This document shows, piece after piece, positions 23,421 through 33,859 of a DNA stretch of 64,000 nucleotides; positions within the stretch are counted from its first letter, which is position 1, and every line of letters begins with the position of its first letter. The notes under the pieces were generated by a model. That model made no database searches. It was not told the DNA's origin and saw nothing but the letters and a program-made list of their open reading frames with translations. A program made the translations under genes and the position numbers. Source of the DNA: Epiperipatus broadwayi (taxonomy: Eukaryota > Onychophora > Udeonychophora > Euonychophora > Peripatidae); the NCBI GenBank assembly GCA_028023455.1, contig JAQFVV010000014.1:2173336-2237335 (forward strand), written 5' to 3'.

Positions 23421-24623
23421 TAATTAAAAAAGCAAGTCATATATAACGTGACATTACTTTTATAAGCTTGTAGTTACAAAAATGCAATATAGAGAATGTA
23501 CCACTAGCTCAAACAAGATCTTAATTAATAAGTGCGGTATGAGAAAATATTTTAAATCTCTATCTAGAACACTCTCATCTCCAGACCAACTGGTTTTGAG
23601 CTTATGGCTCACATCAGTGGAGAGCTAGAATATTCTGACACTAGATCTAAAATATAAACTCAAAACCCAGCACTTATTTCATACGTATATTTAAGTAGAA
23701 ACTCTGAAATTTTCGGACATGAAAATGTCTTTAAATCCAGCTATCTAACTTAAATAGCTATATGGGACTGAACTAAATTCAGATCTACCATATTTTAATA
23801 GCCTCGACATAGCCAAAGCCTTAAAGGTAAAATGATAATAATTAAAAAAGCAAGTCATATATAACATGACATTACTTTTATAAGCTTGTAGTTACAAAAA
23901 TGCAATATAGAGAGTATACCAATAGCTCAAACAAGCTCTTAATTAATAAGTGCGGTATGAGAAAATATTTAAAATCTCTATCCAGAACACTCTCATCTCC
24001 AGAAGACCAACTGGTTTCGAGCTTATGGCTCATGTCAGTGGATAGCTGGAATATTCGGACACTAGATCTCCACTGATGTGAGCCATAATTCCGAAACCAG
24101 TTGGTCTGGAGATGAGGTGTTCTGGATAGAGATTTTAAATAATTTCTCATACTGTATTTATTAATTAAGAGCTTGTTTGAGCTATTGGTACGCTCTCTAT
24201 ATTGCATTTTTGTAACTACAAGCTTATAAAGGTAATGTCATGTTATATGACTTGCTTTTTTAATTATTATAATTTTAACTTTAAGGCTTTGGCTATGCTG
24301 AGGCTATTAAAATATGGTAGATCTGAATTTAGTTCAGTCTCATATAACTATTTAAGTTAAATAGCTGGATTTAAAGACATTTTCATGTCCGAAAATTTCA
24401 GAGTTTCTACTTAAATATACTTATGAAATAAGTTCTGGGTTTTGAGTTTATATTTTAGATCTAGTTTCTGAATATTCTAGCTCTCCACTGACATGAGCCA
24501 TAATCTCAAAAACAGTTGGTCTGGAGATGAGAGTGTTCTGGATGGAGATTTTAAATATTTTGTCATACCGCACTTATTAATTAAGAGCTTGTTTGAACTA
24601 TTGGTACGCTCTCTATATTGCAT
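23421..24623. repeat. 1.2-kb four-part palindrome, family B
   Basis: There are two direct units followed by two inverted units: A 23,421-23,837, B 23,838-24,068, B' 24,070-24,267, A' 24,268-24,623. The axis lies near 24,069. A and B begin with the same sequence (AATTAAAAAAGCAAGTCATA), and B' and A' are their complements. Distinct blocks (AACACTCTCATCTCCAGA, GACCAACTGGTTT, TTAATTAATAAGTGCGGTAT) recur in all or most units with high identity. No gene is present; the open frames inside are by-products. Such a structure would fold into a very long hairpin if transcribed. Confidence 0.9.
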
Positions 24624-24634
24624 ACATATATAAA

Positions 24635-25201
24635 GTTTCAGTTCAGTAACAAGTACTTTTCTCAGAGCTTCTTCTTTCTCAAATAATAAGAATGTGTGTG
24701 ATGAGATTTAAAATCATGATTTTTTCTTTTGTTATTTTTTCTTTTTCTGAAATTCTATTGGTTGAGAAATTTTAAAAAATATTTTATCCTCATAGATTTT
24801 TCCAAATATTGTTAATTTTCTTTAATTCATACTTTTCAGTTATGCTATTGGGCCTTTTGAAAATCTCTATAGCTTACTTATAAATCTCTGGTCATATTGT
24901 TCAATTTTTGCAGAATATGTGTTTAACATAAATTGAACAATATGACCAGATATTACTATGGGAAACTATAGATTTTTAAAGGCTCAAGAGCATAAATGAA
25001 AAGTGTGAATTAAAGAAAATTAATAATATTTGGAAAAAGTTATTGGAGAATAAAATATTTTTTTAAAACTTCTCAACCAATAGAATTTGAAAATGAAGAG
25101 AAAATAACAAAAGAAAAAATAACGATTTTAAATCTTTCCACACAAATTCTTATGATTTGAGAAAGAAGCTCTCATGAAAGTACTTGTTATTGTACTGAAA
25201 C
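24635..25201. repeat. Palindromic fold-back element, family C
   Basis: The arms are 24,635-24,908 and 24,930-25,201, about 270 bp each, with a 21-bp loop. Both outer ends read GTTTCAGT..AACAAGTAC and its complement, and the inner ends ATTGTTCAATTT / AATTGAACAAT. Arm identity is high, with scattered indels. It begins 12 bp after the family-B palindrome ends. Confidence 0.9.
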
Positions 25202-25295
25202 ATAGACTATTTAGCTATTATATTTTCATTACAGAGAAGCTCCCACAAATAATATTGTGAATTCATCATTTATTTGTGATAATATTAGAATTTAC

Positions 25296-25327
<32 letters not shown>

Positions 25328-26248
25328 TAACAAATGAAAACATGAGAAATTTCATGTAATAACTAGAGAAATATGTACAGAAATGTTTCTAGGCTAGTAC
25401 TAATTAAAATTAATAGATCTAAATTGAGTCACTTGCTATAGTAGACAACAATACCTATATCTCAATAATGATGGATAATTTTCCTAATATATGTGACAGG
25501 TGAGATGACTCTTCAAATGATGTTCAATATTAATACTTCAAACTGTTCCAGCTGCACAGTTTCATTTTTGTTTTTTGTAATAAGCAAACAGTTGTGTTGT
25601 TTTATTTATTTCTTTTTAATATTTTGTATACAGAATTATCTTGAACAATTTCTGCCCTAACAATAAGTGTTCAATCATCCAAAATATTTATGGTAAATTA
25701 ACACTGTAAATTAAATAGCAGTCAGTTTAAATTAATTTGCCTTATATATCTCAGTTGGTTGAACATTGATTCCTTTGACTGAATTTGTTCAAAATAATTC
25801 TTTATATAAAATGTTAGACTGCCATAAGAAATGGTTGTTTACTTCTTGAAACAAATTATTGTGTACTGCAGCTAGAAGGCAGCTCAAATATTTAAATTAA
25901 CAGTGTTTAAAGGATGATCCACTTATTATATAAACATAAATGTTTATATTGTTGTGCACCATCTGGTTTGTTATTTATCTTTTTAAATTATCTCATTTAT
26001 ATTAATCTTTGTTGATTTTGGTCGATAAGAAGAAAGATGAACAAGTAATAAATATTCCTTTGTAAAGTCCATTATTTTAAATGTTCTTTTTGTTTATGTG
26101 GTAATGGACACCTGCATTTAAAATTGTTTGTACTTTAATATTTATTACTGCATTGTGCAATATATATTATACCATAATATTATCATTATACAATGACAAA
26201 TTAAACAACCCCCTTTTTCTTTTAAAATATATATGTTCTCCAACATTA
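25202..26248. other. AT-rich non-coding DNA
   Basis: No gene is recognised. A compound microsatellite (TA)n(TG)n lies at 25,297-25,327. Confidence 0.6.
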
Positions 26249-26880
26249 TAAATAAATGCACAAAACATTTCTTTCCAAAAACTTTATTTCTATATATTAA
26301 CTAATGAACATATATATCAATTCACATATTATACATTTCCAATGTTTCAACTGTTTTTTTTTACACCATTACAGTCATTTTCAAGGATCTACAACAACAA
26401 AAAATACATATCTTTACAAAATACTCTAAATATGAATCTCTTTCTTATATTAACATTAACACATCAAATTCATTATAATAAAAGATATTAATTATACATA
26501 AATATATTTTTACTTACTTCTCCCTTCTTCTACTTTCTTTATTATTATTATTATACTTAATATGTAAAAAAGGAAGTTTTATAATAAAGGAAGTAGAGGG
26601 AGGAAGAAGTACATAAAAATATATTTATGTATAATTAATATGTTTTATTATAATGAATTTGATGTGTTAATGTTAATTTAAGAAAGATTTTGTATTTAGA
26701 GTATTATGTAAAGATATGTATTTTTTTGTTATGGTTCCTTGAAAATGACTGTAATGGTGTAAAAAACAGTTGAAATATTGGAAATGTATAATATGTGAAT
26801 TTATATATATATATATATTCATTAGTTAATATATGGAAATAGTTTTTGCAAAGAAATAAGAAGTTTTATGCATTTAGCTA
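26249..26880. repeat. Palindromic fold-back element, family D
   Basis: The arms are about 26,249-26,545 and 26,580-26,877, about 295 bp each. Shared landmarks include ACACCATTACAGTCATTTTC (about 26,364) and its complement (about 26,741), and CATCAAATTCATTATAATAA and its complement. The centre is near 26,560, between a pyrimidine-rich and a purine-rich inner arm. Indels are scattered. Confidence 0.9.
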
Positions 26881-27400
26881 TAATACTGCATTGAACTATT
26901 AAGATATTTTTTTAAATGATAATATACCTGGTTATGGAATTTTTCACTTCTCTGGAAAAGAATGAGGAAAAAAAGTCCAATTCGGAATTTGAATCTCTAT
27001 AAAATTTATGAACAGAGCATTGGTTTTTTTTATTTCTTGTAAGAGATACTTATTTCATTGAAGCAATGTCAGAAATCTATCTCTTTTTTTTTTTTCACAG
27101 TTATTTGTTGGATCACTTTTATAAAATATAAAGAACTTATTTATCCTGTTATCAAAAAGGAACTAGACTGCATATTCATTGCAAGCATCTATTTTTTAAT
27201 CAGAACTACTTTACATTTTTTGTATTTAATTTATTGCCATTTAATCAACTATGTTTTTGGTTTATTAGTCTAACTTTGCGGAAAATGTATTGTTCTGGGG
27301 TTTTTTTTAATTTTACATGTGATGCAGATATTTTATTATTTTAAAGCAGTTCTTTCAAAAATACGTTCAATTCTTATATATATATAATCAATATATACAT
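26881..27400. other. AT-rich spacer
   Basis: No gene is recognised. The open frame at 27,058-27,273 is I/F/L-rich and not supported. Confidence 0.5.
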
Positions 27401-27732
27401 CACATCACATTGAGTCTGATTTCTTACCAGTTTACAAACGAACGCTAGCGGTAGTAATAAAAAAAGGAAAAAAAAGTTTGTCTTGTATTAATTTTTTTTC
27501 AAATATTTGAAATTTTTTATTAGTCATACTTTAATTGCTTATTTTTTTAATGCGAATTTTAAAGTAATTCTTCCTTGTTGTTTGGCTTTTATGCGAATTC
27601 GGAAAATTACAGCACCTATCCCCCATTTTTCAAGGTAAGTCAAGTCTATTTTGGTGCGATTTTTTTTAATGTGGGTTTTCTGTGGAACCTATCTACCGCA
27701 TAAAATGAGACCCAGGTGTATATTTAATAAAA
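27401..27732 (+). repeat. Dispersed repeat, family E (inverted partner at 47.15-47.55 kb)
   Basis: This matches the reverse complement of 47,150-47,550 in order. It begins with GTCTGATTTCTTACCAGTTT and ends with AAAATGAGACCCAGGTGTAT. A third, short copy of the end (AAAATGAGATCCGGGTGTAT) lies at 48,462-48,482. The segment has CCCCCATTTTTCAAGGTAAG in its middle, which the partner also carries (CCCCCATTTTTTAAGGTAA). The end motif may be a transposon terminus. Confidence 0.75.
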
Positions 27733-29555
27733 TGAGTTTTATATAATTCCGCTTTGTTTCATATCTATATTAAAATTTGCTGATTTATAGAAAATCAAAA
27801 CATTGATTATTGATAGTTTAATACCAAATCAGTTCAATTAACTTTATCAAGTTAAGGAAATGAAATTCGTTATTGCTTGAAATATTAGTGATGTTATAGG
27901 CAGCCAATAAGGAAGAATTTCAAAATGCATTCCAAGCTGCAAAAGAATTACTTTGTTTTTATATAGTATGGAAATTGAGCAGTGAATATTCCAAACTCTA
28001 TGATTGGAGCTTGCATGTAGCCAAGTTTGTTTACATAAAATTATTGAATTATTTATTCCTGAATTAGATAAAAAGCATTTCAAACTGCTACTGCAGTAAT
28101 CAATGGTTTATTCAATACTTGATCACAATAATTTTGTCAAACATTCCTCAATAGTTAAAACATCTGCTATTTAGAATATTACATAGCACATATTTTCAAA
28201 CATGTTTAACCAAACATTATTAACTAAAATTTTTGCAACTTATGCAAAGTAAGGGACTTGTTGAAGTCAAACTTAAAGAAAAAACTTCATAGTCAAATTT
28301 ATATAATCAGAGATAATAACCTGATTTGGTAGAAATCTATTTCACAATGTTATTATATTTATATTCACATTGATATCTTAATGTGTGAATCAAACTGGAA
28401 GAATAATGAGAACTGCATTACTAATTGCATGTATAGTTTTAATAAATTAATGTTGAAAGAGGATTAATTTTTGTCTGCTATCAGCTTTATCTGTGTTAAA
28501 CTACCTTTTTGGCACATTAAACTACATAAAAAAATTGTTGTGCATTACCTATTTTGTTTTTCCAGACGAAATATTATTTTTGTCAAACTTTTATTAAATA
28601 AAATTATGAATATGAGCCACAAGTAGCCCTCAAAAATTCTCAGCTTGATTCAAAACACATTTACGATAAGCTTTTTTACAATAACATCCAAGCTCTTAAC
28701 AGATAAATAAACAAAATTAAATAACTTTGAAGAAATGTCAGCTTCAATCATCATTTATAATGCAATTTTTACTGTTGTCACTGTAATATCTGAACAAAAT
28801 GCAAGCACAAATATTTAATGCTATTATTGCTTACTATAAATTAATCTATTTTATTATATCATTTTAACTAAACACTTTAAATTATTTAATTATTTTTAAA
28901 TATCTTTTGAACTTTGCATTATTTAAAATTTGTATTACTTTTAATGTTATAGGATTGTTATTGTGAAGACAATGAATATAAGTAAGGGACCTGCAATAAA
29001 TGTAAGTTGGACTGCTTATATAAATTTTTTTTTTTTAATTTGAAAATGTTTATTTTTTTTTTTTTTACATAATCTGCAACTGCTATAATGGATATGAAAT
29101 AATGCTATGAATTTTCAAACTCTAAATTTCATATTATTTTAAAATTGAACAGGTATCCATTCTGCTTAGTGGTATGGTCCAAACTTTAAATGTAAAAAAA
29201 TTCAATCTTCCATATATTTTTTGATTTCTTATTCTTTTTTTTATTTTCTTATATAATTATTACACTACTTCTTATAAGTAATAATTATTATAATAAAAAT
29301 CAAATAAATTCAATTACAAGGCCTATAAAAATTTTGTGTAGGGTTGCTTTTTGTTTGGGATTGCTGCATAGCATTTAATTACCTTATTTCTTGTAAAACT
29401 GTACATCATCATATCTGCAAAAAGACTGCATCCACCTATTTTAAAGTTTTTTAAAATAAATGCTTCCAACTGATCCTAATTTTGAGATCTGATGTTTGAG
29501 AGTCTTAGATAAATATGATAATGATACATTTCTGATATTTTTGAAGATAATAACC
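27733..29555. other. AT-rich DNA, possible old TE coding traces
   Basis: No gene is supported. The plus strand around 27,900-27,960 reads EEFQNAFQAAKELL, which faintly recalls the thumb region of a Ty3/gypsy reverse transcriptase, but no catalytic block supports it. The remainder is AT-rich, with long T runs near 29,025 and 29,055. Confidence 0.3.
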
Positions 29556-29559
29556 ATGT

Positions 29560-30990
29560 GGAAATCGAAATTTAACATAACTCTGATACTGAGATCTCTG
29601 AATCTAATGCTGATGAGAATGCTAGTGTTCTAGATTTGAAACAAATAATTCAAGTAACTACACATATTTTCTAAGATGGTGAATTCAGTTGAAATAAAGA
29701 GCCTAAAGCAGTAAATAAAACAATACAATAGAATAATATAGTCAAAGTTTACTTGCACAAATTAGGTGTTAGCTTAGATCCTGAAAAAGTATGGAATGTA
29801 TTTTTTACTGATAACATTTTGAGTAAAATTGTAATGTGGATAAATAAAAATAAAAAAAGGAGAAACAGGAACTAAATATAAACTTTAAAATCTTACTCAT
29901 CTCTAAACTGTGAATTTATTAAACTGAAAGCATTTTTGGACTACTAATCTCTATGAAAAAAATTTAATCAGGAATGAAAATCTTGATATGTTATATACAA
30001 CTGATGAAACCAGATATTAACTTTTTTGGACAACTTTGTCTAAATGAAGATTTGAATTTTGATTTTGTGGTTTTCATTGTGATAATCCTAATGATTGAAA
30101 AGAATGGGAGGAGAGGAAATTATTTTACAACTGATGTCATTAAATTTGTTCTAATTGTTTATTGAAATTTGTAAAACTATATATGTATATTATTGGAATG
30201 CTTACTTAATAGAGGGAATAGCCAATTTAAAATTTATACGGCAAAAAAAAGCCTGGAAATTACATCATAAAAGTTTTTATTTGTTTTACTGAGAATGAAA
30301 GCAGTTATCTTCTAATTGTTTCATATATTCAGATAAAGATTCTGATGATAAAGCATTAAATGAAGAAGAATGTTTTAGCACTCTATTGCAGTCTGTTATT
30401 ATATTGTTAAAGCCAGTACACAACTTCATTAGAAATAAACATTACTGCAGACAATTGGTTTAGCTCCATAGAAATGTTACAATGGGTAAAGAGAACTAAC
30501 ATGTTTGGGAACTTTAGAAAACAATAAAAGTCAAATATCTATAATTTTTTTGCCATCAAAGTATAGAGCAGTAGAAAGCCCTTTATACGGATTTTTTAAC
30601 GATATTACACTTTTATTGTATATCCTTAAAGATATAAAGTTATTACTAATTTCTTCCCTAAATCATAGTACCAACCATAGATTCTAGAACACAAAAACTA
30701 GAAATGATTGCAGACTACAACTTGATAAAGAGAAGTGGATGTACTTGTTTGTAAATGTGCTAATCATTTACCCTGCAGGAGAACAAGACATTGGTAAGTT
30801 ATATATTTTTACAAATTCTGAACAACTCAACTGTCAATACATTCATTTTATATTATAATTTCAACAGTCAAAAAAAAAATCAACAAATGGATTTTTTTAA
30901 AAGCATTAGTAAAATTCCTTATACATCCATATTTGAGAGACAGGTTCCAAAACCTTCAACATTTGAAGTGAACTTTATGTTTTAAGAATG
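29560..30990 (+). mobile_element. piggyBac-like transposase pseudogene
   Basis: The plus strand carries the ordered landmarks of a piggyBac-type DDE transposase, broken by many stops. An acidic N-terminal segment (SDTEISESNADENA, about 29,583-29,625) comes first. An entry domain follows (FFTDNILSKIV, about 29,800-29,832; then CEFIKLKAFLDY, about 29,910-29,945, like E-x-KAF-x-GLL). The core comes next, with HYCRQLV in the place of the D-N-W/Y-F block near 30,440-30,460. Then comes MGTLENNKSQISI (30,505-30,545; family pattern GTLRKNK-R-x-IP), FLPSKYRAVESPLYGFFNDI (30,547-30,606; family FLP-x-K-x-R-x-x-x-S-x-x-F) and a tail like the F-x-N-x-x-x-I-x-x-x-N-x-Y-x-I-Y segment (FLQILNNSTVNTFIL, 30,806-30,850), ending in QMDFFKSISK. 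No intact ORF, TTAA-flanked ends or C-terminal Cys-rich finger were found. Confidence 0.7.
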
Positions 30991-30999
30991 CTATGAAAG

Positions 31000-31722
31000 A
31001 CTGAAAATACTAATGATAGTGTTTTATGCCATAGATAAGAACAACAGTTTATGTGTACAGAATATATAGCAAGCCAATTTATGTAGAGCTTATAAAAATA
31101 TCTGTAATAAATGAGATATTTTAAAGTAGAATTATTTTAAAATTATTAATGTCCATTTATATTTCTAATGTTATTATAATTTTTTTTTTTTTTCATTAGC
31201 AGTATCATATATTGGTTGTAATCTTAACATTATAAAATTTATTGTAATTATTGTGGGTTAAAAGAAAAAATTAATTAGAAGACAATGTTTTATAATATAT
31301 TACCACTACCATCTTTAAAAGTCACATGTAAAAAAGTTTGGTCATTCTAACATTCACAATAAAGTATATAAACATGGATGATTGATTTAAGGTTTGTAAT
31401 AATGCCATTTTATTTATAGATATATGTCAGACTATTTTCAACATTAGTTGAATGTTAAAGGTCTGAAATTGAAGTACATGTATAAAAACAAAGAATAACA
31501 ATTTAAAGAATAGTTTTAGGAGAGCTATACAAATGAAATCATAAAGTACAAATGCATCACATGAAAATTTTACACTAATGAACCTTTAGATGAGGATTTA
31601 ATATCGCTATCATCATCAATTTATTCTCTGTCTTTCAATTAACTATATGCTGTCACAATCTTTGTAAAGCCATTTCTTTAATGATAGTCATTTTTAAGAC
31701 TAATTACATCAATAAGACAGTG
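31000..31722. other. AT-rich spacer with traces of a hairpin-related repeat
   Basis: No gene is recognised. AAGGTTTGTAATAATGCCAT at 31,390 resembles the complement of 31,917-31,940 (CCATCATTACAAACCTT). The perfect hairpin may therefore lie inside a larger, older inverted element of about 550 bp. Confidence 0.45.
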
Positions 31723-31913
31723 AGATGTGATATGTTGGACTATTTCCATCATTTATGAGTGAATGTTGAATGTATAGAAAATTTTAAACTTTATTTAAAC
31801 TTTCCAAATACAAACAACTTGTTTGTATTTGGAAAGTTTAAATAAAGTTTAAAATTTTCTATACATTCAACATTCACTCATAAATGATGGAAATAGTCCA
31901 ACATATCACATCT
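31723..31913. repeat. Perfect 93-bp inverted repeat with 5-nt loop
   Basis: Arms 31,723-31,815 and 31,821-31,913 are exact reverse complements as far as I can check base by base. The loop is AACTT (31,816-31,820). Outer ends are AGATGTGATATGTTGGAC and GTCCAACATATCACATCT. Pairing stops abruptly on both sides. Other inverted repeats in the window are all imperfect. A partial diverged match to one arm (AAATGATGGAAATAATCCAA) lies at 32,408-32,427. Confidence 0.97.
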
Positions 31914-32357
31914 TATAATATACCATCATTACAAACCTTCAGACAAATAATAAGATAGTGATTTCATAAAAACAACATAATTGTACAATAAAATAATAAT
32001 CTTCATATCAAAATAATTACAGTGATTATGCATTACATATGCTTTGATTTTTACAATACAATGCAGTTAAAGTGCAATCAATGTTCATTACATGTTTTTT
32101 TAGTTTATTTATATGGCATCTTGCAATTTAAACTTTATCTGCAGTTAAATTTACTTTACTTAATACCATTCTTCATTTTTTTCTATTCTCAGCCATATCT
32201 TCCTTATGATAGAAATTGATATTGCACTGTAAAATATTTTTATTTATTTAAAATAAAATCTTTCTCCCATACAAATGAAGCTCCTGTTAAACAACATATT
32301 TTTTAGGTAGTCTGTCTATTATCTGCACTTATATATTAGAGCATTTCCAGCTTCTAA

Positions 32358-32430
32358 CATTAAAGTATGAATATCTTTTTTCTAAAGATATTCATGATTT
32401 AATGTTAAATGATGGAAATAATCCAACATG
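32358..32430. repeat. Small hairpin plus related arm fragment
   Basis: TAACATTAAA...ATGAATATCTTT (32,358-32,380) pairs with AAAGATATTCATGATTTAAT (32,384-32,403). It is followed directly by a sequence resembling the arm of the 93-bp hairpin. No RNA family is recognised. Confidence 0.6.
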
Positions 32431-32799
32431 TAAATGCAACTAAAATGCCATTATCACAAATTTTTAAACATCGTGCCTATTATTCTTTATTAGCTTCACA
32501 TATCCATTTAAACAATGATTTTCCTCCATAATAATAGTTACTAATTTGACATTATTGTTGATAATGCTTATTCTTTGTCATCAATTTTAGAATTTTAGTT
32601 ATCTTCCTTAAATGATGTTTTATATTGCTTTTATGTTCCACTGATAGGAGATCCAGATCACTTTAAACTGAATGTAATAACATTTCTATATTTAATTAAT
32701 TTAGTTGCAATAGTTATATTACAGTAAGGAATTATCCTATTTTTTAGCCAGTTAAGTACAATAATTATATATTGGAGTCTGTGTTGTACTTCATTATTA

Positions 32800-33345
32800 A
32801 GTTTTCCCTTCTTTTGATAAAGTTACCAATGGCCATCACAAAACATTCATCCATCTCTCTGCAAACACCACCAAATATCCACTGCTGAGGGAGTACTCTG
32901 CCAGCATTATTTTTTCTTTTTGAAAAAGACTTTCATCTATTTCAACAACCCTGTTAGGGCCTCCAATTTTCACTTTTTCTTTACGTAACAGTCTCCATGT
33001 GCACACTTCACGGAGATAGTTATTCCAATCGATTGTTGTTTTACTGGCAATTTCCAATTGCTGTTCACAAAATCTTACCAATGTCAATTCTCTAGACCAA
33101 CTGTATATAAATCTGACCACAGTGACAAAACTGATTCTGGATCCTTCTAACCAAGTCCCTTTTCTGATAGCGTTTCTTTTGAAACAGTCTTTAAAATTAC
33201 ATCGCCATTGCTTCTCGTACTTATTAATGTATATTGTCATTTCACGGCTGTTAACACAACATTTCCCACTCGGGATAATTCCATACGTTTGTAAGAACTC
33301 AATTGCTTCCTCTTCAGAAAATGGTAAGTTCCATAATTTAATGTC
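32800..33345 (-). mobile_element. Merlin (ISXO2/IS1016-like) transposase remnant
   Basis: The minus strand reads as the N-terminal two-thirds of a Merlin-type DDE transposase. The frame runs from about 33,343, without an obvious ATG at its start, through WNLPFSEEEAIEFLQTYGII, then CCVNSREM, and WRCNFKDCFKRNAIRKGTWL (family: W-x-C-x-x-C-x-x-x-x-S-x-R-x-GT-F). IYSWSRELTL follows (family I-Y-x-W), and then IGGPNRVVEIDESLF near 32,930-32,960, which contains the first catalytic Asp of the DDE triad. Near 32,910 a one-base frameshift moves the reading to NNAGRVLPQQWIFGGVCREM, the usual R-x-x-GR-x-x-x-Q-W-V-FGG-x-x-R continuation. Similarity ends around 32,815, so the second Asp and the Glu are gone. 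It is the least decayed TE protein in the window: no internal stop over about 140 codons apart from the frameshift. Confidence 0.85.
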
Positions 33346-33360
33346 TGCCGTTTTTTTTGT

Positions 33361-33500
33361 TGATTAGTAATAAATTTGTTGATTAGTAATAAATTCTGAT
33401 TAGTAATGAAATTTGGAAAAATTAGTAATGAAATGTAAAAAAAATTAGTAATCTAAACACGTAGTAATAAAATCAACAATAAATAGTAATTACTTAGCAA
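33361..33500. repeat. Degenerate tandem ATTAGTAAT(A/G)AAA array at the Merlin 5' edge
   Basis: Several imperfect units of ATTAGTAATAAAT / ATTAGTAATGAAA spacing run from the start of the transposase frame outward. The array sits exactly where the 5' end of the coding frame should be and may have replaced the start codon. Confidence 0.7.
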
Positions 33501-33859
33501 TAATTCCGCAATCAAAATTTAAAATTAGCAAACAGATTAAAATTTCATAAAATGTGAAAAAAAATGGTGGATGACACAATAAAAAAAACACCTCTTGCTT
33601 GAAAGACAACAGCAGGTAAAAGGACAGATATTTACCACAATTCACCACAGTATTCCAAAATCTCTAAGGTGACCAAGAACCCACCTTCACCACTCCTATC
33701 AATTAGTCATGCCCATGTTTCAGTTACCATGCTATTGCTTTGGTTCATCGTTGATCATATCTACCGGTAGGTTGTGTAGTACGTCATAGCTTAGTTAATA
33801 CTTAAGTACCCTAAATTGTCTTTCATTTTTAAGCTGATGGCTGTTCAAGTTAAATTTAT
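33501..33859. other. Less AT-rich spacer between Merlin and RTE-like remnants
   Basis: No gene is recognised. Bases 33,590-33,830 have more G+C and some CpG (ATATCTACCGGTAGG near 33,759; TAGTACGTCATAGC near 33,778). This could be the 5' non-coding part of the Merlin element or host unique sequence. No terminal inverted repeat could be matched to the other side. Confidence 0.4.

Noticed and set aside
23878-24207. 109-codon minus-strand frame
   Set aside because: It lies wholly within a palindrome. The same sequence recurs in inverted form, and the frame is not preserved between units.
27890-28090. Plus-strand reading EEFQNAFQAAKELL, resembling a gypsy RT thumb
   Set aside because: Only a dozen residues fit. 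No catalytic motif or RNase H block follows, and stops break the frame soon after.
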